From positions 343,957-407,956 of the forward strand of contig NZ_BSTJ01000007.1 in the NCBI RefSeq assembly GCF_030269445.1: a stretch of 64,000 bases of DNA, read 5' to 3'. Made by a program: the position numbers and the translations under genes. The DNA comes from Actinoallomurus iriomotensis. Lineage in GTDB: Bacteria; Actinomycetota; Actinomycetes; Streptosporangiales; Streptosporangiaceae. The notes under the pieces were generated by a model that worked only from the letters and a program-made list of their open reading frames with translations, ran no database searches and was not told where the DNA came from. Each line of letters begins with the position of its first letter. Position 1 is the stretch's first letter. Shown here one piece after another: positions 8,887 through 17,963 of the stretch.

Positions 8887-10404
8887 TCAGGTGACGGTGA
8901 CCACGATCGAGTGCCAACCCGTCGCCCCATCGGGGATGGGCGGCACGCGTGTACTCGGCTGGATCGCGCCGGTGCCGTCGGTGGCCCGGACCTCCAGCCG
9001 GTGTGAGCCCGGCGTGGCGTCCCACTCGAGGACCCACTGGCGCCAGGTGTCCAGTCCGGACACGGGGGCGAGCTCCGCCCGCCGCCACAGCCCGCCGTCG
9101 ACGCGGACCTCGACCGCGTCGATCCCCCGGTGCTGCGCCCACGCCGTACCGGCCACCGGCACTCGGCCGGCCGTGACCTGCGCGAACGCGCGGGGCACGT
9201 CGATGCGGGACAGCGTCTTGACGGGCGCGTGGTCGGCGTAGCCGCGTTCGGTCCAGTAGGCCTTGTCGGTGGCGAACCGGGTGACCTTCAGGTCGACCAC
9301 CCACTTGGTCGCCGAGACGTAGCCGTACAGGCCGGGCACCACCATGCGGGCGGGGAACCCGTGGGCGACCGGGAGCGGCTCGCCGTTCATGCCGACCGCC
9401 AGCAGGGCGTCGCGGCCGTCCATGATCGTCTCGATCGGCGTGCTGACCGTGAAGCCGTCGGCGGAGCGGCTGAGGATCTGGTCGGCGCCGGACCGTATCC
9501 CGGCCTCGCGCAGGAGCCCGGCCAGGGAGGCGCCGAGCCAGCGGGCGTTGCCGGCGTACCTGCCGCCGACCTGGTTCGAGACGCAGCTGAGCGTGATGTC
9601 GCGTTCGAGCATCGGGCGCTTCAGCAGGTCGTCGAAGGACAGCTCGACCGGGTGGTCGACCAAGCCGTGGATCCGCAGCGTCCAGTCCCGCGGCGCGACC
9701 TGCGGCAGCGTCAGCGCCGTGTCGACCCGGTAGAAGCCGGGGTTGGGCGTGACGAACGGCGTCATGCCGGGCACCCGGATCTGCGCGCCGGCCGGCACCG
9801 CCCTGGCCGCGGAGGCCGCGCGCGGCAGCCGTACGGACCTGCGGGCGGCGTCGACGTTCCCGCGCTCCAGCAGGAGGCGGCCGCCGAGACCGGATGCCCC
9901 GGCGACCGCCACCGCCCCCGCGCCGGTCAGGAGGAGGTTCCGCCGATCCGCGCCGACGGCCTGACCGGTCCGTGGGTGATCATGGGGGCGTACGAGAAGA
10001 GCCAGCGCGGCCATTCCCGCGAGGCCGCCGACGATCGAGGGGATGACGGCGGTCCAACCGGCGGCCGGCCGGGTCACCGCCGCCACGGCGCCCAGTACGG
10101 CCAGGGCGCCGAGGCCCGCCAGACCGATCACCGGATGCCGACGCGTGATGATTCCGAGGATTACGGCTATCGCCGCTATGCCGGCGCCAAGGCCGATGAG
10201 CAGGACGAGCTTGTCATTCGTCCCGAAATGCCGGATGGCAAAATCCTTGAGCCACTCCGGGGTCAACGTGATGCCCGCCGCACCCACCGCGATCAGCGGC
10301 GATGCCTGCTGCCCACCGGCGGCGGCCGCGGACAACTCGGCCACGCCGAGGGCCACTCCGCCGGCGATGACACCCGCGACGCCGTCTGCCGGTTTTCCGT
10401 CCAT
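8887..10404 (-). CDS. Membrane-anchored molybdopterin-dependent oxidoreductase (sulfite oxidase-like), 505 aa
   Basis: The N-terminal third has about four membrane segments (about 8-30, 66-86, 92-110, 118-138) and a further hydrophobic stretch near 157-172. The oxidoreductase molybdopterin-binding domain follows (about 210-385), with the putative molybdenum-ligating Cys274 in ITLSCVSNQVGG. A Mo-co oxidoreductase dimerisation domain (about 395-505) completes it. The catalytic domain is expected on the extracytoplasmic side. The ATG is preceded by AAGGGGG. It is probably co-transcribed with the downstream fasciclin lipoprotein. The substrate is unknown; these proteins are often labelled sulfite oxidase, but no cytochrome b5 domain is present. 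Confidence 0.9.
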   Translation of the reverse strand: MDGKPADGVAGVIAGGVALGVAELSAAAAGGQQASPLIAVGAAGITLTPEWLKDFAIRHFGTNDKLVLLIGLGAGIAAIAVILGIITRRHPVIGLAGLGALAVLGAVAAVTRPAAGWTAVIPSIVGGLAGMAALALLVRPHDHPRTGQAVGADRRNLLLTGAGAVAVAGASGLGGRLLLERGNVDAARRSVRLPRAASAARAVPAGAQIRVPGMTPFVTPNPGFYRVDTALTLPQVAPRDWTLRIHGLVDHPVELSFDDLLKRPMLERDITLSCVSNQVGGRYAGNARWLGASLAGLLREAGIRSGADQILSRSADGFTVSTPIETIMDGRDALLAVGMNGEPLPVAHGFPARMVVPGLYGYVSATKWVVDLKVTRFATDKAYWTERGYADHAPVKTLSRIDVPRAFAQVTAGRVPVAGTAWAQHRGIDAVEVRVDGGLWRRAELAPVSGLDTWRQWVLEWDATPGSHRLEVRATDGTGAIQPSTRVPPIPDGATGWHSIVVTVT

Positions 10405-10453
10405 GCCCCCTTATTCGGGGCCGGACGCGGAGCGGATTGGCTCCTTTCTCGGA

Positions 10454-11659
10454 TCAGATCTCGATGATCTGCAGACTGTCGATTCCGCGCAGGTGGCAGC
10501 GGGTGCCGGCGAGCGTGATCGGCACCGTGTCGAGCCGCATGTCGGCCACCCGGGCGGCGTAGCTCGGCGCGAGGCCGCCGAGCGGGATGGGGATGGTCCA
10601 GGGTTCGGCGGCGCCGGACGCGGCGGTGCCGGGGTTGTCCAGCGCCATGAGCCACTGCCCCTCGACCAGCGCGAACGTGTACTCGACCGTACGCGCGACC
10701 ACGCACGCGTGCCCGCCGAGCGGCGTCACGCCCGTGTACGCGCCGTCGAGGTCGAGGTGGTGCACCCGCCAGGTGCCGTCGTCGGCGGACTCGGCGCACA
10801 GCGCGACCCCGTCCGGTCCGACGGCGGCGCTGTGCACCCGGCCCGGCACGGTACTGGTCCAGCGCCGTACGCCGGTGGCCAGGTCGATGGCGTGCACCCC
10901 GGTGTCGTGCGCCCAGGTGACGAAGTCGTCGTCGCGCTCGCCGCGATCGGAGCGGTCGAAGGAGGCCAGGTCGATGGCGATCAGCGCGTCACCGGCCCGG
11001 CCGGCCAGCACGTACCCTGCGGTCTCGGTGAACCACCGGGTGGTGCCCGTGGCGGCGTCGCGTCCGACCCAGCGCTGCGCCGGTCCCGGCCGGCCGTAGT
11101 CGGGCGAGGTCGCGCCGACGACGATGTCGCCGCTCGCGTGCAGCAGCCATTCCTCGCTGCCCCACAGGTACCCGTCCTCGCCCCAGCGCCGGTAGGTGAT
11201 GCCCTGCCGCCGGCCCTGCCGGTACAGCCACGAGCACAGGTACCCCTCGTCGTCCAGGGCACGGACCGCCACCCGCAGCTTGCTGCCCAGGTCGTACGCG
11301 ACGATGTCGTACGGCTCGTCGTCGGGGAGCGCGTCCACGGCGCGCACGTCGCCGTCGCGGGCGATCCGCATGACGTGGAGCGAGGTGTCGTGTTCGTAGA
11401 CGGGCAGGACGATGTCGCCGCCCGGAGTGGTGGTGATCTCGCCGGGCTCGATCTCCCGGCCGCTGGCCTCGCGGGTCAGCCGGAACCGCTCTCCCACGCC
11501 GTTCTCATGGTCGATCGCCTGCAGGATCGGCGCGTCGCCGACCTCCTGGCCGCTCGCGCCGCCCGCGAGCAGGATCAGGTCGTCGCTGACCACGGGCGCC
11601 GCCGACCAGCCGCAGGTGGACTCGATGACGGGGAAGCGCGGTCCGTTTCCGAACACCAC
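10454..11659 (-). CDS. PQQ/WD40-like beta-propeller protein, 401 aa
   Basis: No catalytic family recognised. The sequence shows repeating blade-like units (patterns such as LLxAxGDIVVGATS, AGDALIAIDLA, GVHAIDLATGVRRWTSTVPG and YTFALVEGQWLMALD), typical of PQQ-binding-like propellers. No signal peptide is visible, so it is probably cytoplasmic. I chose the GTG at 11659 because GCGAGGA lies 9 nt upstream; the frame remains open a further 34 codons without propeller-like sequence. The stop lies 49 bp before the molybdopterin oxidoreductase start on the same strand, so joint transcription is possible though a functional link is not evident. Confidence 0.75.
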   Translation of the reverse strand: MVFGNGPRFPVIESTCGWSAAPVVSDDLILLAGGASGQEVGDAPILQAIDHENGVGERFRLTREASGREIEPGEITTTPGGDIVLPVYEHDTSLHVMRIARDGDVRAVDALPDDEPYDIVAYDLGSKLRVAVRALDDEGYLCSWLYRQGRRQGITYRRWGEDGYLWGSEEWLLHASGDIVVGATSPDYGRPGPAQRWVGRDAATGTTRWFTETAGYVLAGRAGDALIAIDLASFDRSDRGERDDDFVTWAHDTGVHAIDLATGVRRWTSTVPGRVHSAAVGPDGVALCAESADDGTWRVHHLDLDGAYTGVTPLGGHACVVARTVEYTFALVEGQWLMALDNPGTAASGAAEPWTIPIPLGGLAPSYAARVADMRLDTVPITLAGTRCHLRGIDSLQIIEI

Positions 11660-11857
11660 ACGATTATGTCCTCGCGGGGGCGATCCTGGTACGGCGCCCC
11701 CTTTTTTGGTGCGGTCGGCGACACGCCACGGAAAGCGGCGGTACGCCCGTGGACGCGGCAATACTCTTCCTTCACCGAAGCATGAACCTGACGGGGAGTA
11801 TCCGCATTCTCATGTCGGGGCAAGTCACCAAAGAGAACCGGCACTCGGGGAGGCGCA

Positions 11858-12652
11858 ATGGGCGGACTTGACCGACGTCAGGTATTGCTTACGGCGGCCG
11901 CCGGGACCCTCGGCCTCCTGGCCGGAGGCGGGCCGGTGATCGTACGGGCGGTTCAGCCGGACACGAAGCCCGCGAAACGGCGGGCCCGTACGGCGGCCGC
12001 GCATCGCCCTCCGCCGGATCCGGGGTACGCCCATGGGCCGATCCAGGCGCTCCAGCGTCCCGTGCACGGGCTGAAGGACCTGTCGCCGCCCGCTCCGGCC
12101 ACGGCCGTCGCGCTGACCATCGACGACGGTCCGCACCCGACCTGGACGCCGAAGATGCTGGACCTGCTCGCGGAGTTCAAGGTGCCGGCGACGTTCTCCC
12201 TCATCGGCGAACAGGTGATCGAGACTCCACAGCTGGTCAAGCGGATCGTGGCGGCGGGCCACCAGGTCTCGGACCACACGATGACGCACCCGCTCAACCT
12301 GCCGGGAATGGGCTCCGACAAGATCAGGCAGGAGATCGGCGAGGCGCACGACCGGATCGCGCAGGCCACCGGGGTCGCGCCGAAGTTCTTCCGCTCGCCC
12401 GGCGGCGCGTGGTCGACCCAGGTCCTCGACACCGCCGCCGAACACGGCATGATCAACATCGACTGGGCGGTCGACCCCCGCGACTGGGCGCGCCCCGGCA
12501 CGAGCCACATCACCGAGACGATGCTGGCCGCCAAGCCGGGCGACATCCTGCTCTGCCACGACGGCGGCGGCGACCGCTCCGAGACGATCGAGGCCCTGCG
12601 CACCGTCATCCCGGCCCTTCAGCAGCGCGGCCTCACGTTCGTCGCCCTCTGA
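11858..12652 (+). CDS. Secreted polysaccharide deacetylase (NodB/CE4), 264 aa
   Basis: Metal-dependent removal of N-acetyl groups from peptidoglycan or chitin-like polymers. The N-terminus has a Tat-like twin arginine (DRRQVLLTAAAG, residues 5-16) and a hydrophobic segment. The NodB domain (about 83-264) shows motif 1 TIDDGP (D89, D90), the HxxxH metal motif HTMTH (H140, H144), FRSPGG (motif 3) and a late LLCHDGGG motif. The ATG has GGGGAGG upstream. It converges with the GDSL esterase with 10 bp between stops. Export through Tat is inferred from the motif; a simple Sec signal is also possible. Confidence 0.92.
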   Translation: MGGLDRRQVLLTAAAGTLGLLAGGGPVIVRAVQPDTKPAKRRARTAAAHRPPPDPGYAHGPIQALQRPVHGLKDLSPPAPATAVALTIDDGPHPTWTPKMLDLLAEFKVPATFSLIGEQVIETPQLVKRIVAAGHQVSDHTMTHPLNLPGMGSDKIRQEIGEAHDRIAQATGVAPKFFRSPGGAWSTQVLDTAAEHGMINIDWAVDPRDWARPGTSHITETMLAAKPGDILLCHDGGGDRSETIEALRTVIPALQQRGLTFVAL

Positions 12653-12662
12653 GCCGTCCGGC

Positions 12663-13718
12663 CTACTTGAGCAGGTCGAGGTCCACGGTCTCGGCGAGGG
12701 CGCGGGCACCCGCGTCTCCGGGGTGCACGCCGTCGCCGGAGTCGAAGGCCGCGGGGAGCCGGGTGGGATCGTCCTGGTCGGCGAGGGCGGCGGCGAAGTC
12801 GGCGACCGGCCAGTCCCGCTGGCCGGTGACGGCCTGGTTGACGGCTCGCCGCTCGTCTTCGAGACCGTCGGCCTGGAACATCTCATAAGTGCTGCCCCCG
12901 ACCGGGGTGATCGTGCCCAGGATCGGCTGGGCGCCGTGCTCCTGCGTACGGCGGGCCAGCGCGAACAGGGCCGCGGTGATGTCGCCCGCCGTCGATCCCA
13001 TGGCGAGGTCGTTGAGCCCGCCCATGATCAGGACGTGGGTGACCTCGGGGACGCCGAGCACGTCGCGGGTGAACCGCTCCGTCATGGTCGGCCCGAACAA
13101 GGGGCCGAGCAGCCGGTTGCCGCCGATGCCCGCGTTCAGGACGACGGCGCCCTCGATCCCGGCGGAGAGCAGCCTCCGCTGCAGGTGATCGGGGTACCGC
13201 TGGTCGCGGTCGGCGGAGGTGCCGTCGCCTCGGGTGATCGAGTCGCCGAGGGCGACGACGACCGGTCCGGTCGCGGGCGCGTCGGTGTGGACCCGGTTGA
13301 TCCAGTAGAGCGAGGGGAACCGTTCGGCGCCCGGGAGGATCTCGCCGGTGCGCTGGGCCGAGTGCAGGTACGCGGCCGGTTCGGCGCGGCCGGCCACGAA
13401 GCAGCGGACCTGGAGTTCGTCGCCCGCCGAGGTGTCGAGGGGGACCGGGTCGCTCGTCGCGGTCTCTCCTGGCGGGATCTCCCAGCGCGTCCCACCGCGG
13501 TACGGGACGGGCACGCCGCCCGCCACCGTCACCTCGTCGATGACCAGCGGCGTACGGCCGAACTCGTTGCTCAGGGTGAGCCGCAGGGAGCGGCCGCCGC
13601 GCCGCAGCCGGACGGCCTGCCGCACCGTCTGGGCGGAGAACGACCGGGGCTGTGGCATGAAGGGCGGCGTTCCGTCCGGGTCACCCAGCGCGGCGAGAAA
13701 GGCGGTGGTCCAGGTCAT
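12663..13718 (-). CDS. SGNH/GDSL-family esterase, 351 aa
   Basis: Two-part protein: an N-terminal beta-rich domain (about 30-130) and a C-terminal SGNH hydrolase domain with block I GDSITRG (Ser160), block II Gly in AGIGGN (about 196-201), block III GGLND (Asn236) and block V DGVHP (Asp and His near residue 330). The order matches carbohydrate esterases or rhamnogalacturonan acetylesterase-like GDSL enzymes. No signal peptide is visible. The ATG at 13718 has GGAGCG upstream; an alternative ATG lies 4 codons earlier (13730) inside the operator region. It is divergent from an ArsR regulator, which probably represses both. Confidence 0.88.
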   Translation of the reverse strand: MTWTTAFLAALGDPDGTPPFMPQPRSFSAQTVRQAVRLRRGGRSLRLTLSNEFGRTPLVIDEVTVAGGVPVPYRGGTRWEIPPGETATSDPVPLDTSAGDELQVRCFVAGRAEPAAYLHSAQRTGEILPGAERFPSLYWINRVHTDAPATGPVVVALGDSITRGDGTSADRDQRYPDHLQRRLLSAGIEGAVVLNAGIGGNRLLGPLFGPTMTERFTRDVLGVPEVTHVLIMGGLNDLAMGSTAGDITAALFALARRTQEHGAQPILGTITPVGGSTYEMFQADGLEDERRAVNQAVTGQRDWPVADFAAALADQDDPTRLPAAFDSGDGVHPGDAGARALAETVDLDLLK

Positions 13719-13730
13719 GACACGCTCCAT

Positions 13731-13788
13731 ATATCGATGTCCGTCGATGTCTGTGACGTTAGTCGATCAGATCGATGGTTGTCGATAT
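13731..13788. promoter_or_regulatory. Tandem operator between GDSL esterase and ArsR gene
   Basis: Two 18-bp direct repeats, ATCGATGTCCGTCGATGT (13733-13750) and ATCGATGGTTGTCGATAT (13771-13788), share ATCGATG-N3-GTCGAT. They are 38 bp apart start to start, and the outer ends ATATCGA / TCGATAT are inverted. They occupy the whole divergent promoter region, as expected for binding sites of the adjacent ArsR protein. Confidence 0.7.
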
Positions 13789-13797
13789 GGTGTGGTC

Positions 13798-14121
13798 ATG
13801 AGTGACGACCGGCATCCCGCGACCGAGGATCTCCGGCTGAGGAAGGTGCTCGCGGCGCTCGCGGATCCCGTCCGCCTGACCATGGTGCGGGCCCTCGCGG
13901 CGCTCGACGAGTCACCCTGCGTCGAGCTGCATCACACCGCGGGCCTGACGATCAGCCAGCCGACCTTCTCCCACCACCAGAAGGTCCTGCGCGAGGCGGG
14001 GATCCTCCGTGAGCGCGTCCACGGCGCCCAGCGCATCATCAGCCTGCGGACCGAGGACCTGGACGCCTGCTTCCCGGGGCTGCTGAAGGCCGTACTCGCC
14101 ACGCCGGAAGACCTCGTCTAA
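13798..14121 (+). CDS. ArsR-family winged-helix repressor, 107 aa
   Basis: Small winged-helix DNA-binding protein. Residues about 15-95 form the ArsR fold with LAALADPVRLTMVRAL (helix 2 region) and the recognition helix TISQPTFSHHQKVLREAG. It lacks the CxC metal site in the helix-5 region (only Cys40 and a late Cys are present), so metal sensing is not supported. The ATG is at 13798. The protein most likely represses itself and the divergent esterase through the repeats between them. The effector is unknown. Confidence 0.9.
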   Translation: MSDDRHPATEDLRLRKVLAALADPVRLTMVRALAALDESPCVELHHTAGLTISQPTFSHHQKVLREAGILRERVHGAQRIISLRTEDLDACFPGLLKAVLATPEDLV

Positions 14122-14166
14122 CGGTCGATTCCAAGGGGCGAGAGGCGGGTGGTTCCTCTCGAGGGG

Positions 14167-14183
14167 TTCTCCTGACAGGAGAA
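14167..14183 (+). terminator. Short hairpin after the ArsR gene
   Basis: TTCTCCT-GAC-AGGAGAA is a perfect 7-bp inverted repeat with a 3-nt loop, 46 bp after the ArsR stop, and is followed by GTTTCTCC. It may be a weak terminator. Confidence 0.4.
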
Positions 14184-14399
14184 GTTTCTCCTCCCAGAAG
14201 AAGCCCGCCATCGGCTACCCCTGCCTCCGGCGCGTGATGTACGGGCGGTGACGCATCACCAGGCTCGTCCAGAGCGGCTCCGGGCCGGTACCCCGCCCGG
14301 CTCCCGGCGATCCATGCGCGAACCGCCCGGGAACCCTCGCCCGTCACTCGACGAGACATGGTTCTCCGGGCGGTCCGGGGAAGCTGCGGGACGGCACGG

Positions 14400-15485
14400 T
14401 CACGTGTCTCCTCCCGCCTCGGCGACGACGCCGAACGGCGTCCCGGGATCCGGCGGTGCCGGCTCCGGCGTACCGGGCTCACCGATGCCGAAGCGCGCGG
14501 CGTACCGCATGAGGAGGTCGAGCGCGTCCCGCAGCTCGGTTCCCGGCCGTGCCTCCGCCGCCGGACCCGCGGCGACCGGGACGGGCGCGCTCGCGGCCAC
14601 CGGCCCGGAGGCGGGCCCGGAGACAGGAGTCGTCTCGGCCTCGGCCGCCGGTCGCGGCGGAAAGATCGGCCCCAACGGCGGAGCGCCCTCCCGCGCGACG
14701 GCGCCGAGCGAAGCTGCTCGTTTCCGCGCCCCCGGCGCCGCCGAGGAGTCCCGGTCCTCCGTTCCGCCGCTCGTGCGGGGCCTCGGGGCGGTCGTGCCGC
14801 TTCGCGTCCGTCGGCGGGGGGCCGCTTCTCGGATCTGCTCTCCGCGTTCCGTACGGTCGTCGCGAACGTCGGTGCGTTCCGGCGTCGCCGAGCGGTCCCG
14901 CGCGCCCTCGCGGGTCCGGTCCTCCGCGCCGGTTCGCGTCCGTGGGCGGGGAGCCGTCTCGCGGGTCTGCTGTCCGCGTTCCGTACGGTCGTGGTGCACG
15001 TTCACGGTCCGGCCCGTCCGGGCGTCCCCGCGTGCCGGTGGCCTTCCGCCCGTCCGCGGCCGTGCGTCGTCGGGCAGGGTGCCGAACTGGGCCGGCAGCT
15101 TGCGGAAGTGCCGGGGGATCCCGAGTGTCAGGACGTACCCCCAAAGGATCATGAGGTTGCGGTAGATGTCGTAGCGCTCCCGGTCGTCGGCCCGGACCAC
15201 CGCGAGCGCGAAGAGCAGTGCCTCGCCGAGGATGAGCAGCAGCCCCCAGGACGCCACCACCACGACGACCATCGCGAGGACGAACTCCGTGAAGCGGCCC
15301 TCCGCCGGTGACCTCCCGACCAGCCGGCCGCCCCACACCGAGCCGCACAGCCAGTAGCCGGGCCCGAGCAGGCCGCCGAGGACGAAGAGGATGATGCGGC
15401 AGCGCCGCGGGCCGCGACGGCCCGCCCGGTCCCGCTCGCTCCCGGATTCTCCGGAGCGCCGGGACCGCGGCGCCTGGTCACCCAC
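14400..15485 (-). CDS. Membrane protein with long Arg/Pro-rich disordered tail, 361 aa, function unknown
   Basis: Not recognised. An N-terminal region has three hydrophobic segments (about 31-47, 67-90 and, more weakly, 110-122). A cytoplasmic-looking tail of about 220 residues follows, strongly charged and Pro/Arg-rich, with two imperfect 22-residue repeats (DRTERGQQTRETAPRPRTRT and DRTERGEQIREAAPRRRTRS types, near 160 and 195). An Ala/Pro-rich stretch near 270-310 precedes a short helical C-terminus. Codon bias (GC at third positions) supports coding. The start is uncertain: the GTG at 15485 begins a plausible charged N-terminus, but the frame is open up to 15602. The neighbours give no functional clue. 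Confidence 0.6.
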   Translation of the reverse strand: MGDQAPRSRRSGESGSERDRAGRRGPRRCRIILFVLGGLLGPGYWLCGSVWGGRLVGRSPAEGRFTEFVLAMVVVVVASWGLLLILGEALLFALAVVRADDRERYDIYRNLMILWGYVLTLGIPRHFRKLPAQFGTLPDDARPRTGGRPPARGDARTGRTVNVHHDRTERGQQTRETAPRPRTRTGAEDRTREGARDRSATPERTDVRDDRTERGEQIREAAPRRRTRSGTTAPRPRTSGGTEDRDSSAAPGARKRAASLGAVAREGAPPLGPIFPPRPAAEAETTPVSGPASGPVAASAPVPVAAGPAAEARPGTELRDALDLLMRYAARFGIGEPGTPEPAPPDPGTPFGVVAEAGGDT

Positions 15486-15602
15486 GACCGCCACCGGGGG
15501 CCGGGTCCGGCCCGCCGCCGCTCCCGGTCGCGTACCGCGCCCAGGCCGACAAGGCGTGACGTGCGGTAGGTCCGGACAGCAGCGGGTCGTCGCCACGATC
15601 AC

Positions 15603-16206
15603 CCATGAACCGCAGCGAAATGGTCATCATTGCCATTTCATCACACTCCTGCATCGCGCCTGTTCTGCAAGAGCGAATCGGGACAATTCACATTGGGTGC
15701 GCGACCGGTCGCATCGCCGCTCGTCATGGCGGTACGGTGTCGGCGGTCTCGCGGTTTTCTGTTGTGAAGCTCCGGCTCACTCTCACCCGGATTCCTCCCG
15801 CAAAAATGACCAAGGAAATCCAGCGGCCATTACCCGGCTTCGGAAAGTCAATCGCGCACCGCTTCTTCAGGCACACTTTATCGCTCACCCTGCGTGACAC
15901 CGCACATGCGACAGAGCCGGACGAATGGGGTGGCATAGTCGCACATACATCCCGGCCGTCCCCGGCCTCGACTCACGGAACGTCATCGGCGCTCGTTTAG
16001 GACACCCCCCATTGTTCGCACTGCTAAAGGCATCACCCTGGGCGTCGGCTCGGTTACAGGCTGTCAATGTAAGTCGATAGCGGGCCGGGCAAATGACCCC
16101 TCTTCGACGTCACTTGTCCACTCGACGGCGGTGCCGCGTCATCGAGCCGTTTGCGCCCGAAATTCCAGCGACTACCTAAGAAATGTCACCTATGTTCCGA
16201 CTCGTA
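15603..16206. other. 604-bp intergenic stretch without a convincing gene
   Basis: Base composition is visibly more A/T-rich and patchy than in the flanking genes, and the open frames present lack third-position GC bias. No tRNA, strong hairpin or repeat was seen. Confidence 0.6.
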
Positions 16207-17169
16207 CTACTTGGACTCAATGCGGCCCAGTGGGTGGGTGCCCTCCGTCAGGGCCTTTTCCGCCGTACGCCAGCCGGCGTCGTCGATGCCGAGCGCGTGG
16301 CGGAGGTAGGCCCAGGTGAGCCGCTGGACCAGGGCGACTCGTCCGGGGTGCTCGTCCGTCGTCTCCTTGACCTCGTAGCCGGCGATTCCGCCGAGCGAGT
16401 GCTCCGCCCCGAAGAGAGTGAGCAGGCTCTCGCCGCCGGGGCTCAGGAGGTACGGCTCGGTCATCCAGTCCGGCCCGCGAACGGTCAGCCGGTGCTTCCG
16501 TGGGGTGTCGTCCCGGTCCCCGGCGACCACGAGGGTCGGCGTGGTCAGGTGTGTGAAGTTCGGGTTCATGTACGCGAAGTGCTCGGCCGCGAACGGCGTC
16601 AGGTTGGCCCCGCCCTCTCCTGCCGTGGCGAACAGGACGCCCGCCCTGACCCGCGAGTCGGACAGGTCCGCCTCCTCCTTGGTCTCCGGATCGAGGACGC
16701 GCAGGCCCAGCAGATTGCCCGCCGTCTGGCCGCCGAAGGAGTGCCCGGCCGCGGCGATGCGGCTCCGGTCCAGGCGTCCACCGAGGCCGGGAACGGCGGC
16801 CTCCAGGAGATCGAGCCGGTCGAGCACGTGCTTGAGGTCCTCGACCCGGAGGCGCCAGATCCGGGGTGTGCGGGGATCGTCGCGAGGGATGCCCAGCGTC
16901 CTGGAGTCCAGATGGGTGGGCTGGATGACCACGAAGCCGTGAGCGGCCCAGAAGTCGGCCAAGGGGCCGTAGCCGTCCAGCGACGAGCCGGAGCCGTGCG
17001 AGAAGACGATGATCGGCAGGTCGCGCCCGGTCGTCGGCGCGGACACCTTCACTCGCAGGTCGTCGCCCCGGCCTGGCGCCGGCAGCGTAATCGGCTTCAC
17101 CGAGACGATCGGCGTGGGCGCGCCGAGGCCGATGGCCGCGTCCGTGATCGCCGGGTCTGATTCGGTCAT
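16207..17169 (-). CDS. Alpha/beta hydrolase (chlorophyllase / dienelactone hydrolase-like), 320 aa
   Basis: Serine hydrolase of the alpha/beta fold. Visible features are the oxyanion-side motif IIVFSHGSGSS (about 53-63), the nucleophile elbow AAGHSFGGQ (Ser about residue 143), a late Asp in VVAGDRDD and the catalytic-type His in FGAEHSLGG. No signal peptide; cytoplasmic. The ATG at 17169 was chosen because the open frame upstream is non-coding in character and overlaps the divergent TetR gene. The palindromes in the shared promoter imply control by that TetR regulator. The substrate is unknown; the platelet-activating-factor acetylhydrolase-like and chlorophyllase families look most similar. 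Confidence 0.88.
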   Translation of the reverse strand: MTESDPAITDAAIGLGAPTPIVSVKPITLPAPGRGDDLRVKVSAPTTGRDLPIIVFSHGSGSSLDGYGPLADFWAAHGFVVIQPTHLDSRTLGIPRDDPRTPRIWRLRVEDLKHVLDRLDLLEAAVPGLGGRLDRSRIAAAGHSFGGQTAGNLLGLRVLDPETKEEADLSDSRVRAGVLFATAGEGGANLTPFAAEHFAYMNPNFTHLTTPTLVVAGDRDDTPRKHRLTVRGPDWMTEPYLLSPGGESLLTLFGAEHSLGGIAGYEVKETTDEHPGRVALVQRLTWAYLRHALGIDDAGWRTAEKALTEGTHPLGRIESK

Positions 17170-17261
17170 GTCGGGATCTTCTTTCGGCTGGTTCACGGCG
17201 GGCGGCCCGGCGAGCGTGCGCGGCTTGGTGCCGGGCCCGTGATCTGGCATGATGGATAAGT

Positions 17262-17302
17262 GGGACGTTGTCCCGTTTTCGAACATACGGGACACTGTCC
17301 CG
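17262..17302. promoter_or_regulatory. Two palindromic TetR-type operators
   Basis: GGGACGTTGTCCC (17262-17274) and CGGGACACTGTCCCG (17288-17302) are inverted repeats with a common GGGAC-N-GTCCC core, 26 bp apart, between the divergent hydrolase (17169) and TetR gene (17335). They are likely binding sites for the TetR protein. Confidence 0.75.
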
Positions 17303-17334
17303 CTTAGCAAGGCCGGTGGCGAAGGGAAGGGCGC

Positions 17335-17931
17335 GTGAGCGACCAGAGCGCGGGGCGTGCGGACCGGCCCAAACGGGCGGACGCGCGGCGCAACAAGGAG
17401 ACCCTGCTCGACGCGGCCGCCGCGGTCTTCGTCTCCTCGGGCGTGGAGGCGCCGATACGCGACATCGCGGCCAAGGCCGGCGTCGGTACGGCCACGATCT
17501 ACCGCCACTTCCCGACACGGGCGGACCTCATCATCGCCGTCTACCGGCATCAGGTGGAGGCTCTCGCCGAGGCCGGCCCCGCCCTCCTGGCGGAGGGCCC
17601 GACGCCGTACGCCGCACTGGGGCAGTGGATCGACCTCTTCGTCGACTTCCTGGTCACCAAGCACGGACTCGCCGCCGTACTGCAGTCCGACGACCCCTGC
17701 TTCGACCCCCTGCACTCCTACTTCGTCGACCGCCTCGTGCCCGTGTGCGCCCGGCTGCTCGACGCCGCGGCCGGCTCCGGCGAGATCCGCCCCGGCCAGG
17801 ACGCCTACGAGCTCATGCGCGGCATCGGGGGCCTGTGCGCGGGCGCCGGCAACGGTCCCCGCTACGACGCGCGCCGGCTGGTCGGCCTCCTGATCGCAGG
17901 GTTGAAGCTCAAGTCGCTTGAGACCTCATAG
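17335..17931 (+). CDS. TetR-family regulator, 198 aa
   Basis: The N-terminal HTH (about 15-62) contains LLDAAAAVFVSSGVEAPIRDIAAKAGVGTATIYRHFPT-type sequence (helix-turn-helix at about 38-58). The C-terminal all-helical part (about 75-190) is the ligand-binding domain. The GTG start has GAAGGGAAGG upstream. It is the first gene of a probable operon with the downstream hydrolase and MerR genes and is divergent from another hydrolase. Two palindromes in the promoter suggest autoregulation. The ligand is unknown. Confidence 0.92.
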   Translation: MSDQSAGRADRPKRADARRNKETLLDAAAAVFVSSGVEAPIRDIAAKAGVGTATIYRHFPTRADLIIAVYRHQVEALAEAGPALLAEGPTPYAALGQWIDLFVDFLVTKHGLAAVLQSDDPCFDPLHSYFVDRLVPVCARLLDAAAGSGEIRPGQDAYELMRGIGGLCAGAGNGPRYDARRLVGLLIAGLKLKSLETS

Positions 17932-17963
17932 TCGTTCGCGCCGGAACGACGAGAGGAGCGGCG

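Noticed and set aside
15605-16000. Plus-strand frame of 131 codons
   Set aside because: No third-position GC bias, no recognisable domain, mixed composition typical of intergenic sequence.
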